From the NCBI GenBank assembly GCA_024763055.1, contig JANTGH010000021.1, forward strand, positions 1 to 36,055: DNA of 36,055 nt. Direction: 5' to 3'. The position numbers were made by a program, and so were the translations under genes. The stretch comes from Desulfobulbaceae bacterium. GTDB taxonomy: Bacteria; Desulfobacterota; Desulfobulbia; Desulfobulbales; Desulfobulbaceae. Positions 23,436 to 33,270 of the stretch are shown one piece after another (the stretch's first letter is position 1; each line of letters begins with the position of its first letter). The notes below the pieces were generated by a model. That model saw only the letters and a list, made by a program, of their open reading frames with translations. It was not told the DNA's origin and did not search any database.

Positions 23436-25235
23436 TTACTTGCCAACAGCCTTTTTACAGGCAAGCCGGACGTCCGGCATCATACTGCTCGCACCCGCCT
23501 TAAGAATATCCTCGGCCTCGTCAATTTTCAAGGCATGCAGGGCGTTTGCTGCTCCCTGTTTATGGAACCGGCCCTCACTGCTGAAAATATTGCCCAGATT
23601 GCCCCCCATCAGGACATGCCTTAAAAAAGGAAGTGAAACCGAGGAACCGCAATGGCCCAGTGCGTCGTAGCAGGCAAGGATATGATCTCTGTCATGTATT
23701 GTATACTCTTCATTTTTCAGATACGAGAGCAGACAGGTTTCCCGCTGTTCATTTCTATCCTCTCCAAACAAAGCAATAATTTTTGCACGAATTTCCTGAT
23801 CAGGGTCATTGAGCAGGGGAAAAAGTGATAGCGGATCAAGCATGTTGCGACTCGCAAGTATTCCAAACGCCCGGCTGCGGACAGTGCTGGAATTGTGAAG
23901 GGCCATGCTGGCAAACACCTTGCCTCCCTCCTTTTTTTGCATCTTCCTGACAACAGGCATGAGCCTGAGACACAAGTCTTCATCAAGCTGTGGAACTACG
24001 TCGGCCAGAATCTGCGGGGCACGTTGTGCATGATGGATGATCACGGCATAAAGCGCCTGCCGCATCTTCGGAGACTCAACCTTGGCAGCAAGAGGACCAA
24101 GAGTAAAAAGGACCTGCGGAGGGAAAAGACAGAAAATACGCCAGAGATACTCCATCTGTTGAGAATCCGGCACTGCCTTCGAATCAAGAAGGAGACGCCT
24201 CGGTTCGCGAAGACTTTCCGGCTGTGATATCGTGTTAAAAAAATCATCAAAAAGCGGCAGAGCCCATTGCTTTTTCCCTGCAAGTGACTGTTTTATGTTG
24301 CCAAGATTATTTAAAACCTTCAAGGCGGCATCAAATCGATGAATTTTAAATGTATACAGAAAACGATCCTGCAAAAAATCAAGCGTACAGGTAAAGTCCT
24401 TCTGATTATTCTGAATAACAAGAATAATCAGTAGAATGTCGATGATGTTATCAGTGTCATCCTGCTTTTCCGCCGCTGCAACCATTTTTTCCAGCTCATA
24501 GCGCTCCAGTGGAGAGAGTGTCCACAGGTCGTTGCCCTTTGCGGTTATGGCAAGTGACACGGGAGGCGCATCGACCAGGGCCTGTTCGGAAACGCTTACA
24601 TTCCGCTCATATTCATCAGCGTTACCGATACCCGACTCGGCATCATCCCCATTCCATCCGGAGCTCGCTTCCGTTTCAGATTCTTCGCCGGACAGGACGC
24701 CCGAGTGGCCTTCTTCAGCGTGTTCAGAAATATTTTGGGCAGGAGCAACCTTAAAACCGGAAAAATTAATCGCCGGGGCGTCAAGAGAAAGGATATCTAT
24801 GGCCTTATACTGAATATGGGGATATTCCTGTTCCCAGAGGGCGGTTGCAATATCGCCATCATTTTCCTCATCCAACACTCTGTACTTATTAACAAGCTTA
24901 AGGAGGCTTTGAATTTCCCACAGCTCAATTCCTTTCACGAATTCAAGGTACTGCACACCATCGCGACTGAGCAGATAGGCGACATCACTCTCCTCGGCCA
25001 CACCCTGGTAGACAAGCTCACCACCATACCGCAGCTTGTTTTTATCAACATCCAATCGGAGGCGATCATAATTTGCGAGAAATTTACCAATATAACGGCC
25101 TAAGTTGAGAAGATGCTTTTTGGCAATGGCATGATCCTGCGGATAAAGTGTATAATTTTTTATCGCCCCGGCAAAAGCCATGGCAAAATCAAACACACTT
25201 TTTAATTCAGGATCGCTCGATCTCAACATAATCAT
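23436..25235 (-). CDS. HEAT-repeat protein with an N-terminal module similar to the HD-GYP protein
   Basis: A 599-aa soluble protein. The N-terminus (about 10-120) has IKNYTLYPQDH, YIGKFLANYDRLRLDV, KLRYGGELVY and RDGVQYLEF, a pattern that aligns with the N-terminus of the HD-GYP protein encoded next. A Glu/Ser/Gly-rich acidic linker (about 165-225) follows. The C-terminal half is alpha-helical with HEAT-type repeats, clearest near the end (VRSRAFGILASRNMLDPLSLFPLLNDPDQEIRAKIIALFGE, and so on). HEAT repeats bind proteins; no catalytic motif is seen. The likely role is a scaffold for the HD-GYP enzyme or another partner, inferred from context. It starts 74 nt after rodA, with a CTCATT/AATGAG hairpin (25237-25253) just before the start. 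Confidence 0.8.
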   Translation of the reverse strand: MIMLRSSDPELKSVFDFAMAFAGAIKNYTLYPQDHAIAKKHLLNLGRYIGKFLANYDRLRLDVDKNKLRYGGELVYQGVAEESDVAYLLSRDGVQYLEFVKGIELWEIQSLLKLVNKYRVLDEENDGDIATALWEQEYPHIQYKAIDILSLDAPAINFSGFKVAPAQNISEHAEEGHSGVLSGEESETEASSGWNGDDAESGIGNADEYERNVSVSEQALVDAPPVSLAITAKGNDLWTLSPLERYELEKMVAAAEKQDDTDNIIDILLIILVIQNNQKDFTCTLDFLQDRFLYTFKIHRFDAALKVLNNLGNIKQSLAGKKQWALPLFDDFFNTISQPESLREPRRLLLDSKAVPDSQQMEYLWRIFCLFPPQVLFTLGPLAAKVESPKMRQALYAVIIHHAQRAPQILADVVPQLDEDLCLRLMPVVRKMQKKEGGKVFASMALHNSSTVRSRAFGILASRNMLDPLSLFPLLNDPDQEIRAKIIALFGEDRNEQRETCLLSYLKNEEYTIHDRDHILACYDALGHCGSSVSLPFLRHVLMGGNLGNIFSSEGRFHKQGAANALHALKIDEAEDILKAGASSMMPDVRLACKKAVGK

Positions 25236-25309
25236 ATCTCATTAAAAAAATGAGCAGAAAACCGATATCTATTTACAACCTGTTTCCGGCATTAAAAACT
25301 TTTCCCCTC

Positions 25310-26422
25310 TTACTGTCGGCTCAGAAAACGACGCATGCGGATATTCATCAGGATACCAACTGCCAGCAAAGTCGTCAACAGGGAGGAACCGCCGTAGGAA
25401 AACAGGGGCAGGGGGATACCGACCACCGGCAGAAACCCCATGATCATAAACAGATTGATTACCGCCTGCCAGAAAATCAGCATGACGAGGCCAAAGGCAA
25501 GGAGAACACCAAATTTATCACGCGCCGTCATGGCGATATTGATTCCCCAAAGCAAGAGGAAGAAATAACAGCTCAGAAAAAAAAGGGTCCCTACAAATCC
25601 CCACTCTTCCGCCCAGACGGAAAAGGCAAAATCAGTATGGCGCTCAGGCAAAAAATGCAGATGTCCCTGCGTCCCTTCCATAAATCCCTTGCCGAAAACC
25701 TTTCCGGAGCCGACGGCGATCTTTGATTGCATGATCTGATAGCCGTGGTTCATGGGATCACCTTCAGGATTGAGGAAAGTTTCTATCCGACGACGTTGAT
25801 AATCTTTGAGCAAAAACTTCCAACCGATAAAACCGGCCACCGCGCCAAGACTACCAAGAATACCGATGGTCGACCAGCGTAGCCTGACAAAAACGGTCAT
25901 GGATACAAACAAAACACCAAGCATCAGGGCCGTGCCCAGGTCCGGCTGAATAAGAATTAATATAAAGGGAACAACTGTCAATGCGCCCGGGACTAAGAGA
26001 TCACGCAGACGGTACCCATCGGCAACCTCTTTTCGGGAGTAGCAGGATGCCAGGACCATGACCAGGATCAACTTTGCCGGTTCAGAGGGCTGCAATCGAA
26101 AAAAGCCCAGATTGATCCAACGCTGGGTTCCAGCGATGGTGTGAACAAAAAAATTCGTATACAGAAGCAGAACAACAATACCCGCATACAAAATATACCC
26201 CAGGGTTTCCATTTCGCTGTAGTCAACGGCCATGAGCAGGAGAATCACAATTAAACCCGCGCAGAAAAGATAACTCTGTTTGAGCAGTGCCGGTGAAACC
26301 GACCCACCGCCGTTCCAGGTGGAACTGTAGAGATTGATCAGGGCCATTCCTGAAACGAGAAGCAGCATCAGCAGCAGCACCCAGTCAAAATGATGAACAA
26401 GACGTCGATCAAAACGCAACAT
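25310..26422 (-). CDS. rodA: Peptidoglycan glycosyltransferase RodA (SEDS family)
   Basis: A 370-aa polytopic membrane protein that polymerises glycan strands during side-wall growth, together with PBP2. About ten hydrophobic segments are visible. SEDS signatures are present: GTQRWINLGFFRLQPSEPAKL, QPDLGTALML and the catalytic-loop region LPERHTDFAFSVWAEEWG with the essential Asp, and FSYGGSSLLTTL near the end. The length matches family members. Its start overlaps the end of mrdA by 14 nt, so the two partners are translationally coupled, which fits their 1:1 complex. The HEAT and HD-GYP genes follow. Confidence 0.96.
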   Translation of the reverse strand: MLRFDRRLVHHFDWVLLLMLLLVSGMALINLYSSTWNGGGSVSPALLKQSYLFCAGLIVILLLMAVDYSEMETLGYILYAGIVVLLLYTNFFVHTIAGTQRWINLGFFRLQPSEPAKLILVMVLASCYSRKEVADGYRLRDLLVPGALTVVPFILILIQPDLGTALMLGVLFVSMTVFVRLRWSTIGILGSLGAVAGFIGWKFLLKDYQRRRIETFLNPEGDPMNHGYQIMQSKIAVGSGKVFGKGFMEGTQGHLHFLPERHTDFAFSVWAEEWGFVGTLFFLSCYFFLLLWGINIAMTARDKFGVLLAFGLVMLIFWQAVINLFMIMGFLPVVGIPLPLFSYGGSSLLTTLLAVGILMNIRMRRFLSRQ

Positions 26423-28445
26423 TTTTTCTCACCTCACCTGTCCTCCCTGTATCCGTTGCCTGCTTGGAGTGCGAAGGGACTCCTCCTTGAATAATCTGAA
26501 TGTTGATGTCCTCACCGGCCTTGACCCTTTCCCTGAAATAGGCCTCAAGAACTGCCCTGGCCACGGGCGCCGCGCCGGAACCTCCATGCATTCCGTGCTC
26601 CACCAGAACGGTAACGGCAATCTCCGGATTGTCCGCAGGGGCAAAACAGGTAAACCAGGCATGGTCTCTGTACTTGTAGGGGATATCTTTTTCTTTGAGA
26701 TGCTTGTATTGTTTTAAACGAACAACCTGGGCCGTTCCTGTTTTACCGGCAACGGTAATATCCATATCCTGCAGACGAGCCCGTCTTCCGGTCCCATGAC
26801 GACCGTTGACCGCCTCAATCAGTCCTTTTCGAACCAGCTGCAGGTTGCGCCCCTGCCCAGTCAACCTGTCGACAATCTCCGGCTCAAGTCGCTCTATCAC
26901 ATGCCCATCGGGGTCTCGAACATTCTCGACCAGTACGGGTTTATACAGGGTGCCGCCATTGGCCACTGTGGCCGTCATAAAGGCCAGCTGAATAGGGGTA
27001 ACAAGATCAAATCCCTGGCCAATTGCCACAGACAGGGTCTCACCTTCCTGCCAGATCTTGCCGAATCGCTTCTTTTTCCATGCTGCAGTGGGAATGAGAC
27101 CAGGCTTCTCGTGTTCCATTTCAACCCCGGTTTTCCTGCCAAGGCCGAACAAACGCGCATATTTCGCCAACCGGTCGACACCAAGCCTTTGTCCGACCTG
27201 ATAAAAATAAACATCGCAGGACTCGGACAATGCCCTGTTCAGATCAACCGCTCCATGCCCGCTGCGTTTCCAACAGTGATATGTCCTGTTGCCGAAACGA
27301 TAATGTCCCGGACAATACATGATCGTGTCCGGCGTGATAATACCTTCGGCAAGACCGGCTGTTGCCGTCACCAGTTTATAGGTTGAACCCGGTGGATACT
27401 GCCCCTGAACAATTTTATTAATAAGCGGATGCAACGGGTTATCAAGCATCTCCTGCCAATCCTTGTGGGAAATACCGCCAATAAACTTATCAAGCTGAAG
27501 CGTCGGAGCGCTGGCAAGGGCCAAAAGTCTGCCGCTATTGACTGCAACCGCCACCACGGCGCCGGATTTCCCTTCAGTCGCCATAATATCCTCAGCTGCG
27601 CGCTGCAGATCCATATCAATGGTAAGCTGCAGATCATTGCCGGACAGAGGCTCCACACCTTTTAAATTTCGTTGCTCAAACCCTAAGGCATTCACCTCCA
27701 TATAGTGACGCCCCTTTTCCCCACGCAGGTCCTTTTCCCGTAATCGCTCCAACCCCATTTTGCCTATCAAATCACCGCCCCGGTACACCCCTTCATTCGA
27801 TGATTTCAGCTCTTTTTCATTGATCTCTCCAAGATAGCCGATCAGGTGTGAGGCAAGATTACCAAAATGATACACTCGAAGGGGCACAACCTTGATCTTT
27901 ATCCCGGGCAGGTTCATCCGGTTATTTTCAATATAGGCAACCTTCTCCCAGTCAATATCCTCTGCCAGCCGAACGGGAATATGCCCCGGGGTGCCGGCCA
28001 TTTTGCGTATTCTGGCCAGCAGCTCCGACACATCAGTTTCAAGAATCGAGGCCATTTTCTTGAGCAGAGCATCATCGAGACGATTATCCTCTCGAACCCA
28101 GACAACATTAAACGATGGGCGGTTGGTGACAATTTCACGTCCCTTGCTGTCGAGAATATTTCCGCGGGGTGCGGCAATTTCAAGAAAACGAACACGGTTA
28201 CTGTCCGCCAGGCGGCTGTATTTCTCACCTTGCTGAACCTGGAGAAACCAGAGGCGGGTGATCAGAACGGCAAAAAAGAAAATAATTACAAAGGCACCAT
28301 AAAATGCCCGCTTCCGAAAAAAATCAAGCTCGCCTTCATCGCGATGGATCAACCGGGTCACCCCGGAATCCTTCTTTAACTCAGTATCGAGCAATGGCTC
28401 GGCACGCTTTTTGTTGGTCCTTTTTTTTCTGCGTATGCCGATCAT
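26409..28445 (-). CDS. mrdA: Penicillin-binding protein 2, cell-elongation transpeptidase
   Basis: A 678-aa class B PBP that cross-links peptidoglycan as part of the elongasome. A basic cytoplasmic N-terminus is followed by one membrane anchor (about 49-70), a dimerisation/pedestal domain with APRGNILDSKGREIVTNRPSFNV, then the transpeptidase domain: STYK (354-357, nucleophilic Ser354), SCD (409-411, the usual PBP2 form of the second motif) and KTGTA (568-572). The N-terminal cytoplasmic part, about 48 residues and very Lys/Arg-rich, is longer than in E. coli PBP2. The ATG has GGAGTG about 6 nt upstream. It begins 3 nt after mreD. It would be a target of amdinocillin-type inhibitors by homology. 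Confidence 0.97.
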   Translation of the reverse strand: MIGIRRKKRTNKKRAEPLLDTELKKDSGVTRLIHRDEGELDFFRKRAFYGAFVIIFFFAVLITRLWFLQVQQGEKYSRLADSNRVRFLEIAAPRGNILDSKGREIVTNRPSFNVVWVREDNRLDDALLKKMASILETDVSELLARIRKMAGTPGHIPVRLAEDIDWEKVAYIENNRMNLPGIKIKVVPLRVYHFGNLASHLIGYLGEINEKELKSSNEGVYRGGDLIGKMGLERLREKDLRGEKGRHYMEVNALGFEQRNLKGVEPLSGNDLQLTIDMDLQRAAEDIMATEGKSGAVVAVAVNSGRLLALASAPTLQLDKFIGGISHKDWQEMLDNPLHPLINKIVQGQYPPGSTYKLVTATAGLAEGIITPDTIMYCPGHYRFGNRTYHCWKRSGHGAVDLNRALSESCDVYFYQVGQRLGVDRLAKYARLFGLGRKTGVEMEHEKPGLIPTAAWKKKRFGKIWQEGETLSVAIGQGFDLVTPIQLAFMTATVANGGTLYKPVLVENVRDPDGHVIERLEPEIVDRLTGQGRNLQLVRKGLIEAVNGRHGTGRRARLQDMDITVAGKTGTAQVVRLKQYKHLKEKDIPYKYRDHAWFTCFAPADNPEIAVTVLVEHGMHGGSGAAPVARAVLEAYFRERVKAGEDINIQIIQGGVPSHSKQATDTGRTGEVRKNVAF

Positions 28446-28448
28446 GGA

Positions 28449-28985
28449 TCACTCCCGATACCGATTACCGGAACGAAGCCGAACCTTATGCCGGCCAAAA
28501 AACCTGCCTTCAACCCGACGGCTGAAAAATTCAAAAAACCGAAACAAGGGAAAGGCACAGACAATAACCAGACCGGCCCGCATGAGCATTACCGGCCAGG
28601 ACCAGGGAACAAGAAGAGAGGGTGTCGCAAAGCTCATAACCACATACACCAACCAGCTCACCAACAGATATCCGACGCCAATCATCGGAACCTGATAAAG
28701 CGACTCCCGAACAGGCAACCGGGCGCTTGTAAATTTCAACAGCAGAAAACCGAGTATAAACAAGGCTGGATACATGCCGAGCAGCAGTCCCGACAGGACG
28801 TCAAAAATCATAGAGAGGGGAAACAAGATAATCAGACTGCGCAGGAGATCATGCCGGTAGGCAAGATAAGCCACCAGCACAAAATAGAGATCGGGGGCGC
28901 CGCTCCAAAGGGGATAAAACATCAAAAGCGTTGTCTGCAAACCAATCAGCAGCAGCCCAAGAAAAAAGAAACCAATGACAAACAT
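28449..28985 (-). CDS. mreD: Rod shape-determining protein MreD
   Basis: A 178-aa membrane protein with five or six hydrophobic segments (FVIGFFFLGLLLIGLQTTLL, LYFVLVAYLAY, LIILFPLSMIFDVLSGLLLGMYPALFILGFLLL and others), the standard MreD layout. The family motif for a central DxxSG..LG turn is seen as FDVLSGLLLG. It links MreC/MreB with PBP2/RodA. The start could be the ATG at 28985 or a GTG at 28994; neither has a strong ribosome binding site. It sits between mreC (111-nt gap, no structure seen) and mrdA (3-nt gap). Confidence 0.9.
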   Translation of the reverse strand: MFVIGFFFLGLLLIGLQTTLLMFYPLWSGAPDLYFVLVAYLAYRHDLLRSLIILFPLSMIFDVLSGLLLGMYPALFILGFLLLKFTSARLPVRESLYQVPMIGVGYLLVSWLVYVVMSFATPSLLVPWSWPVMLMRAGLVIVCAFPLFRFFEFFSRRVEGRFFGRHKVRLRSGNRYRE

Positions 28986-29096
28986 AATGACCACTCAGGC
29001 AAGGGCTTACCCTGCCGAAAAAATACAAAACAACAGGGAAAGGGGAAATCTCCCTGGATCGTTCAATACAGCTGCCGAACTCTTTGCACGCCCCAT

Positions 29097-29978
29097 TCAG
29101 GGTACAACAGGTAGAACGCCCCCTTTATCTTCGGAAATAATCAGTTCCTGCTCAACGACCAGCAAATCCTCAAGGGTAAGGAAATCAACCGCCGGGGTGA
29201 CCTCAATCTCAAGAAACATGCCTCGCCGCTTTCTGGCCACCTTGGAGACAACTCCAATGGGCAGACCCGTCGGGAAGATTCCTCCATAACCGGCAGTAAC
29301 AACCTGATCACCTTCGTGGACCTCACTATTTTTTAATATATAATCCAATTGAAAAACAGGCGCACCGGTTCCCTTCAGGATACCGCGTGCCCGGGATTTC
29401 TGAAGTAACACATCCATAGCACTGGACGGGGCGATGGCAAGGAGTACCTTGGCAAAATTCGGCGAAACGGAAAACACCTGCCCGACGACGCCATCGCCAT
29501 TGACAACCGCCATTCCCCTGGAAACTCCATCTCGGCTGCCCCGGTCAATGATAACGCTCCTGAACCACACCGAGGGGTCCTTACCGATTATCCGGGCCGC
29601 CACCATGGGCAGTTTGGTTGTTTCTTTAAAATCAAGTAATTTTCGAAGGCGGGTATTGGTTGCGAGCGCCTCCCGATTCTTATAACTTAACGTTCGGCAT
29701 TCCTGTAGCTCGGCCCACAACCGTTTATTTTCCTGACGAACAGTTAACAGGTCAACATAATCCTGTTTCAGGGATCGAAGCATATCTGAACCACGGGCAA
29801 GGATATTCTGCACAGGTCCGGCCGCTTCAAGCAGCAACTCATGCAAGGGGCCAAATTTCTGACTTCCCAAGGTGGAAACCAAAAAAATCAAAGCCATGGT
29901 CAAAAGAAAACCAATCAACAGGATAAGCCGCAAGGCACGAAATTTACCCTTTGGCTTTCTGCTTCCCTTTTTCCTCAT
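29097..29978 (-). CDS. mreC: Rod shape-determining protein MreC
   Basis: A 293-aa bitopic protein. A basic cytoplasmic tip (MRKKGSRKPKGK) is followed by one membrane segment (about 16-36, LRLILLIGFLLTMALIFLVS), a coiled coil (about 65-110) and two beta barrels typical of MreC. Conserved parts include ARIIGKDPSVWFRSVIIDRGSRDGV, GMAVVNGDGVVGQV and GDQVVTAGYGGIFPTGLPIG. MreC organises the periplasmic side of the elongasome and activates PBP2. The gene is separated from mreB by 280 nt that hold an inverted-repeat element, an unusually long gap for this operon. Confidence 0.95.
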   Translation of the reverse strand: MRKKGSRKPKGKFRALRLILLIGFLLTMALIFLVSTLGSQKFGPLHELLLEAAGPVQNILARGSDMLRSLKQDYVDLLTVRQENKRLWAELQECRTLSYKNREALATNTRLRKLLDFKETTKLPMVAARIIGKDPSVWFRSVIIDRGSRDGVSRGMAVVNGDGVVGQVFSVSPNFAKVLLAIAPSSAMDVLLQKSRARGILKGTGAPVFQLDYILKNSEVHEGDQVVTAGYGGIFPTGLPIGVVSKVARKRRGMFLEIEVTPAVDFLTLEDLLVVEQELIISEDKGGVLPVVP

Positions 29979-30258
29979 CAGACTGGAAAATAATCAGAAA
30001 TGATAACAAACATTAATCGACTCTTAGCCCGTATATTTCACAAGGATCGTAACGAAAGGTCTGAAAACGTGATGGATGCAGATAACGAACGAAGTAAAAC
30101 CTTCGAGGAACAGAACCAAAACCAAAAAGGCCGCAGACATACTGAAGTATTTCGAGGATACCTTTTGGAGCTGTGACGCAGCAGACATGGTGTCTTCAGA
30201 CCTTGCAGCAGATTGCTTGTGAAATATGCGGGTTAGATGCCGATAACGGAATCAATGC
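29979..30258 (-). repeat. Inverted-repeat element in the mreB-mreC gap, with a possible 54-aa ORF
   Basis: Arms 30056-30068 (AAGGTCTGAAAAC) and 30192-30204 (GTCTTCAGACCTT) match at 12 of 13 positions and bracket 123 nt. Inside are a CGAAG/CTTCG hairpin (30090-30105) and ATACT-GA-AGTAT (30139-30150). GATGCAGATAACGAAC (30075-30090) recurs with three changes at 30236-30251. On the minus strand an ATG-to-TAA frame (30188-30024, 54 aa) has a hydrophobic middle (AAFLVLVLFLEGF) but no good ribosome binding site; I do not accept it as a gene. The layout is that of a small inserted repeat. Confidence 0.45.
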
Positions 30259-31302
<1,044 letters not shown>

Positions 31303-31376
31303 TCACCTATGGTTGCATAACATATTTTTTGGTAATCAGCATCGCAGGTATTAAAAAAACCAGACCAAACCATCGA

Positions 31377-31404
31377 AATATACAACAGGTTTCCTGCCGA
31401 TCAA
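31377..31404 (-). promoter_or_regulatory. Candidate promoter for the mreB operon
   Basis: On the minus strand TTGATC (31404-31399), a 16-nt spacer and TATATT (31382-31377) resemble a sigma-70 promoter about 80 nt before the mreB start codon. The spacer contains a small CAGG-TTT-CCTG palindrome (31386-31396). Alternatives in this AT-rich gap cannot be excluded. Confidence 0.4.
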
Positions 31405-31518
31405 TACAAAGTGTTTAAACAAAATTTCTATTCTACCAATACCGGGGAAGATTGACAACCGATATGGGAAATTCCTCGAAAAAATCAGCAAAAAGCTACC
31501 GCAATTACAGATTACACC

Positions 31519-31548
31519 TTGACAAGGAAAAGCAAACCATGGTAACAG
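31519..31548 (+). promoter_or_regulatory. Promoter of the tRNA-Ala gene
   Basis: TTGACA (31519-31524), an 18-nt spacer and TAACAG (31543-31548) lie about 20 nt before the first base of the mature tRNA, as expected for a short tRNA precursor. Confidence 0.55.
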
Positions 31549-31568
31549 ATTGCCGTTAAACTTCGGGT

Positions 31569-31644
<76 letters not shown>

Positions 31645-31652
31645 TGATATAC

Positions 31653-31687
31653 AAGGGGTTACGGGAGATTTCCCGTAACCCCTTTTT
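31653..31687 (+). terminator. Intrinsic terminator after tRNA-Ala
   Basis: A perfect 14-bp stem (31653-31666 with 31671-31684) encloses a GATT loop and runs into five T. It starts 9 nt after the CCA end of the tRNA. The A residues on the left arm are few, so it works mainly for the + strand, though the ATPase gene converges on it. Confidence 0.93.
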
Positions 31688-31750
31688 CAATTCCCTTGAG
31701 AATGCCTTGAGGGCACCCTGAATAGATGGCCTTGTCAACCGCCAACAAAA

Positions 31751-33265
31751 TCAATCCTCGGTTTTGGTCAGGGCATCTGCGATAGATAGGGCATAGGGAT
31801 GGTGTTTACGCAGAAAAACCGGCATCTTATTTCTAACCTGCCGGGCGGCATCCATGGAAGGGAAGGTACCGTAAAATACAAAGAGCGTCGGCGGTGTGGT
31901 TTTCTTGCGCAAAATGTGCAGGTTATCGATGATGGAAAAATAGTCATCCTGGACAAGGAGTTTTTTCACATTTGATTCAGCCTGCCCTGAAGCAAGCATC
32001 ATCAGTTGAATGGTATACTGTCCTCGATAGGCTCCGGCAAGCCAGGCCGCGCTGGCCCGTAAGCGTTCCTGAAACAACTCTTCCCCATTTCTCGCAGCCA
32101 CGCCCGCGATTAGTTTTTTCTCCTTCACCTCCTTAATATCTTGACGAGGGGGAACCTCTTTTTTCGCCGTTGCCTGAATTGACACCGACTGCTCCTGCCG
32201 TTGTTCAACAGGAATAGCGGCAGTCTTTTCCGGGGCTTGTACTTTCAACGGCATGGAGCCGGGCACTTTATCCTGCTCGACAGGCCGGGCATCCGTTACG
32301 GCAGGAGTCCCCTGCTGTATCGGCGGTTTTTTAAATTCTTCTGGCCCGGAAAAAAGAAAAAAAAGTATAGCCAACAGTACAACTACAATTCCACCGGCAG
32401 CGAGCAGTCTCTTCTTCTCCCCGAGAACCTGAAAAAAACCCGGTACCGCTGCCTGTTTATTGTCTTTCCGGAGACCCGGTTCCGTACCCACATGATCAAG
32501 AAGAACCATAAATGACTTTTCACTACAGGATTTCCGCAGCGCTTCTTCGGCCAGGATATTGGTCATACGCGGATTACCCGCTGCCGACTTATATATTTTC
32601 TCCAAAGCCTCTCCGGTAAAAACTTCCCGATGTTTTTTACTGTTGAGACCGGCGGCAAGAAGTCGATAAATAAGATAACGGCCGGATTCCTCCAGGGTCA
32701 TTGCCTGCAGACGATATCCGTTCTCAATATCAACACCCGTACAGTAAACAGTGAGTTGTTCCAGGTTGGTATTCAGGCTCGGACGACCGGCAAAAAGAAA
32801 TGTACAGACAGACAACTCGCTGAGCTCACAAAGCAGACGAAGTAAACGTTCCAGGGTGGCAAGAAAAATTTTTTCGGCATCATCAAAAACAAACACAACC
32901 CTGCGGCTGGATTTTTTCCGCCGCCGCAGCAGCTGTTTCAACTCTTCAACCGGATCCATCTGTTCGCCAATGGGTTCCATACCAAGATCAAGACAGATGA
33001 TATGTAACAGATCATCAAAAGAACCGGTTGGATTCTCGAGATAGATAACCTCAAAATCACCAGTAAGCTGTTCAAACAGAACCTTGCATAAAAGCGTTTT
33101 GCCGCTTCCCTCTTGACCAATAAGCTTAACAAAAGGCTTACCATCTTCGAGATCAGCCTGCAGTTTCCGACAGATAGCATCCCTACCGGCATCCGGAAAG
33201 AATATTTCGGGATCAATCTCTTCACGAAATGGCGAGGTATGAAGTTCAAAGTGTTCGAGGTACAT
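31751..33265 (-). CDS. ExeA/DamX-like AAA ATPase with a membrane segment and C-terminal SPOR domain
   Basis: A 504-aa protein. The N-terminal AAA+ domain (about 1-270) starts with MYLEHFELHTSPF, as in ExeA/GspA and MshM ATPases. Walker A is GQEGSGKT (50-57) and Walker B is VVFVFDDAE (about 123-131). One membrane segment lies at about 286-306 (LLAAGGIVVVLLAILFFLF). A Pro/Gln/Lys-rich periplasmic linker leads to a SPOR domain (about 415-497, YTIQLMMLAS and FVFYGTFPS), which binds denuded peptidoglycan. It couples cytoplasmic ATP hydrolysis to the cell wall, for example in septum formation or in placing a secretion or pilus machine; which of these is unknown. The ribosome binding site is a weak TAGGAT. 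Confidence 0.9.
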   Translation of the reverse strand: MYLEHFELHTSPFREEIDPEIFFPDAGRDAICRKLQADLEDGKPFVKLIGQEGSGKTLLCKVLFEQLTGDFEVIYLENPTGSFDDLLHIICLDLGMEPIGEQMDPVEELKQLLRRRKKSSRRVVFVFDDAEKIFLATLERLLRLLCELSELSVCTFLFAGRPSLNTNLEQLTVYCTGVDIENGYRLQAMTLEESGRYLIYRLLAAGLNSKKHREVFTGEALEKIYKSAAGNPRMTNILAEEALRKSCSEKSFMVLLDHVGTEPGLRKDNKQAAVPGFFQVLGEKKRLLAAGGIVVVLLAILFFLFSGPEEFKKPPIQQGTPAVTDARPVEQDKVPGSMPLKVQAPEKTAAIPVEQRQEQSVSIQATAKKEVPPRQDIKEVKEKKLIAGVAARNGEELFQERLRASAAWLAGAYRGQYTIQLMMLASGQAESNVKKLLVQDDYFSIIDNLHILRKKTTPPTLFVFYGTFPSMDAARQVRNKMPVFLRKHHPYALSIADALTKTED

Positions 33266-33270
33266 AAATC

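Noticed and set aside
28488-29114. A 208-aa + strand reading frame opposite mreD
   Set aside because: Its composition is strongly skewed to Lys, Gln and Asn, as expected of the antisense of a hydrophobic membrane protein, and mreD is certain on the other strand.
30024-30188. A 54-aa minus-strand ORF in the mreB-mreC gap
   Set aside because: It has no convincing ribosome binding site and most of its length is in the inverted-repeat element. It was kept only as part of that element.
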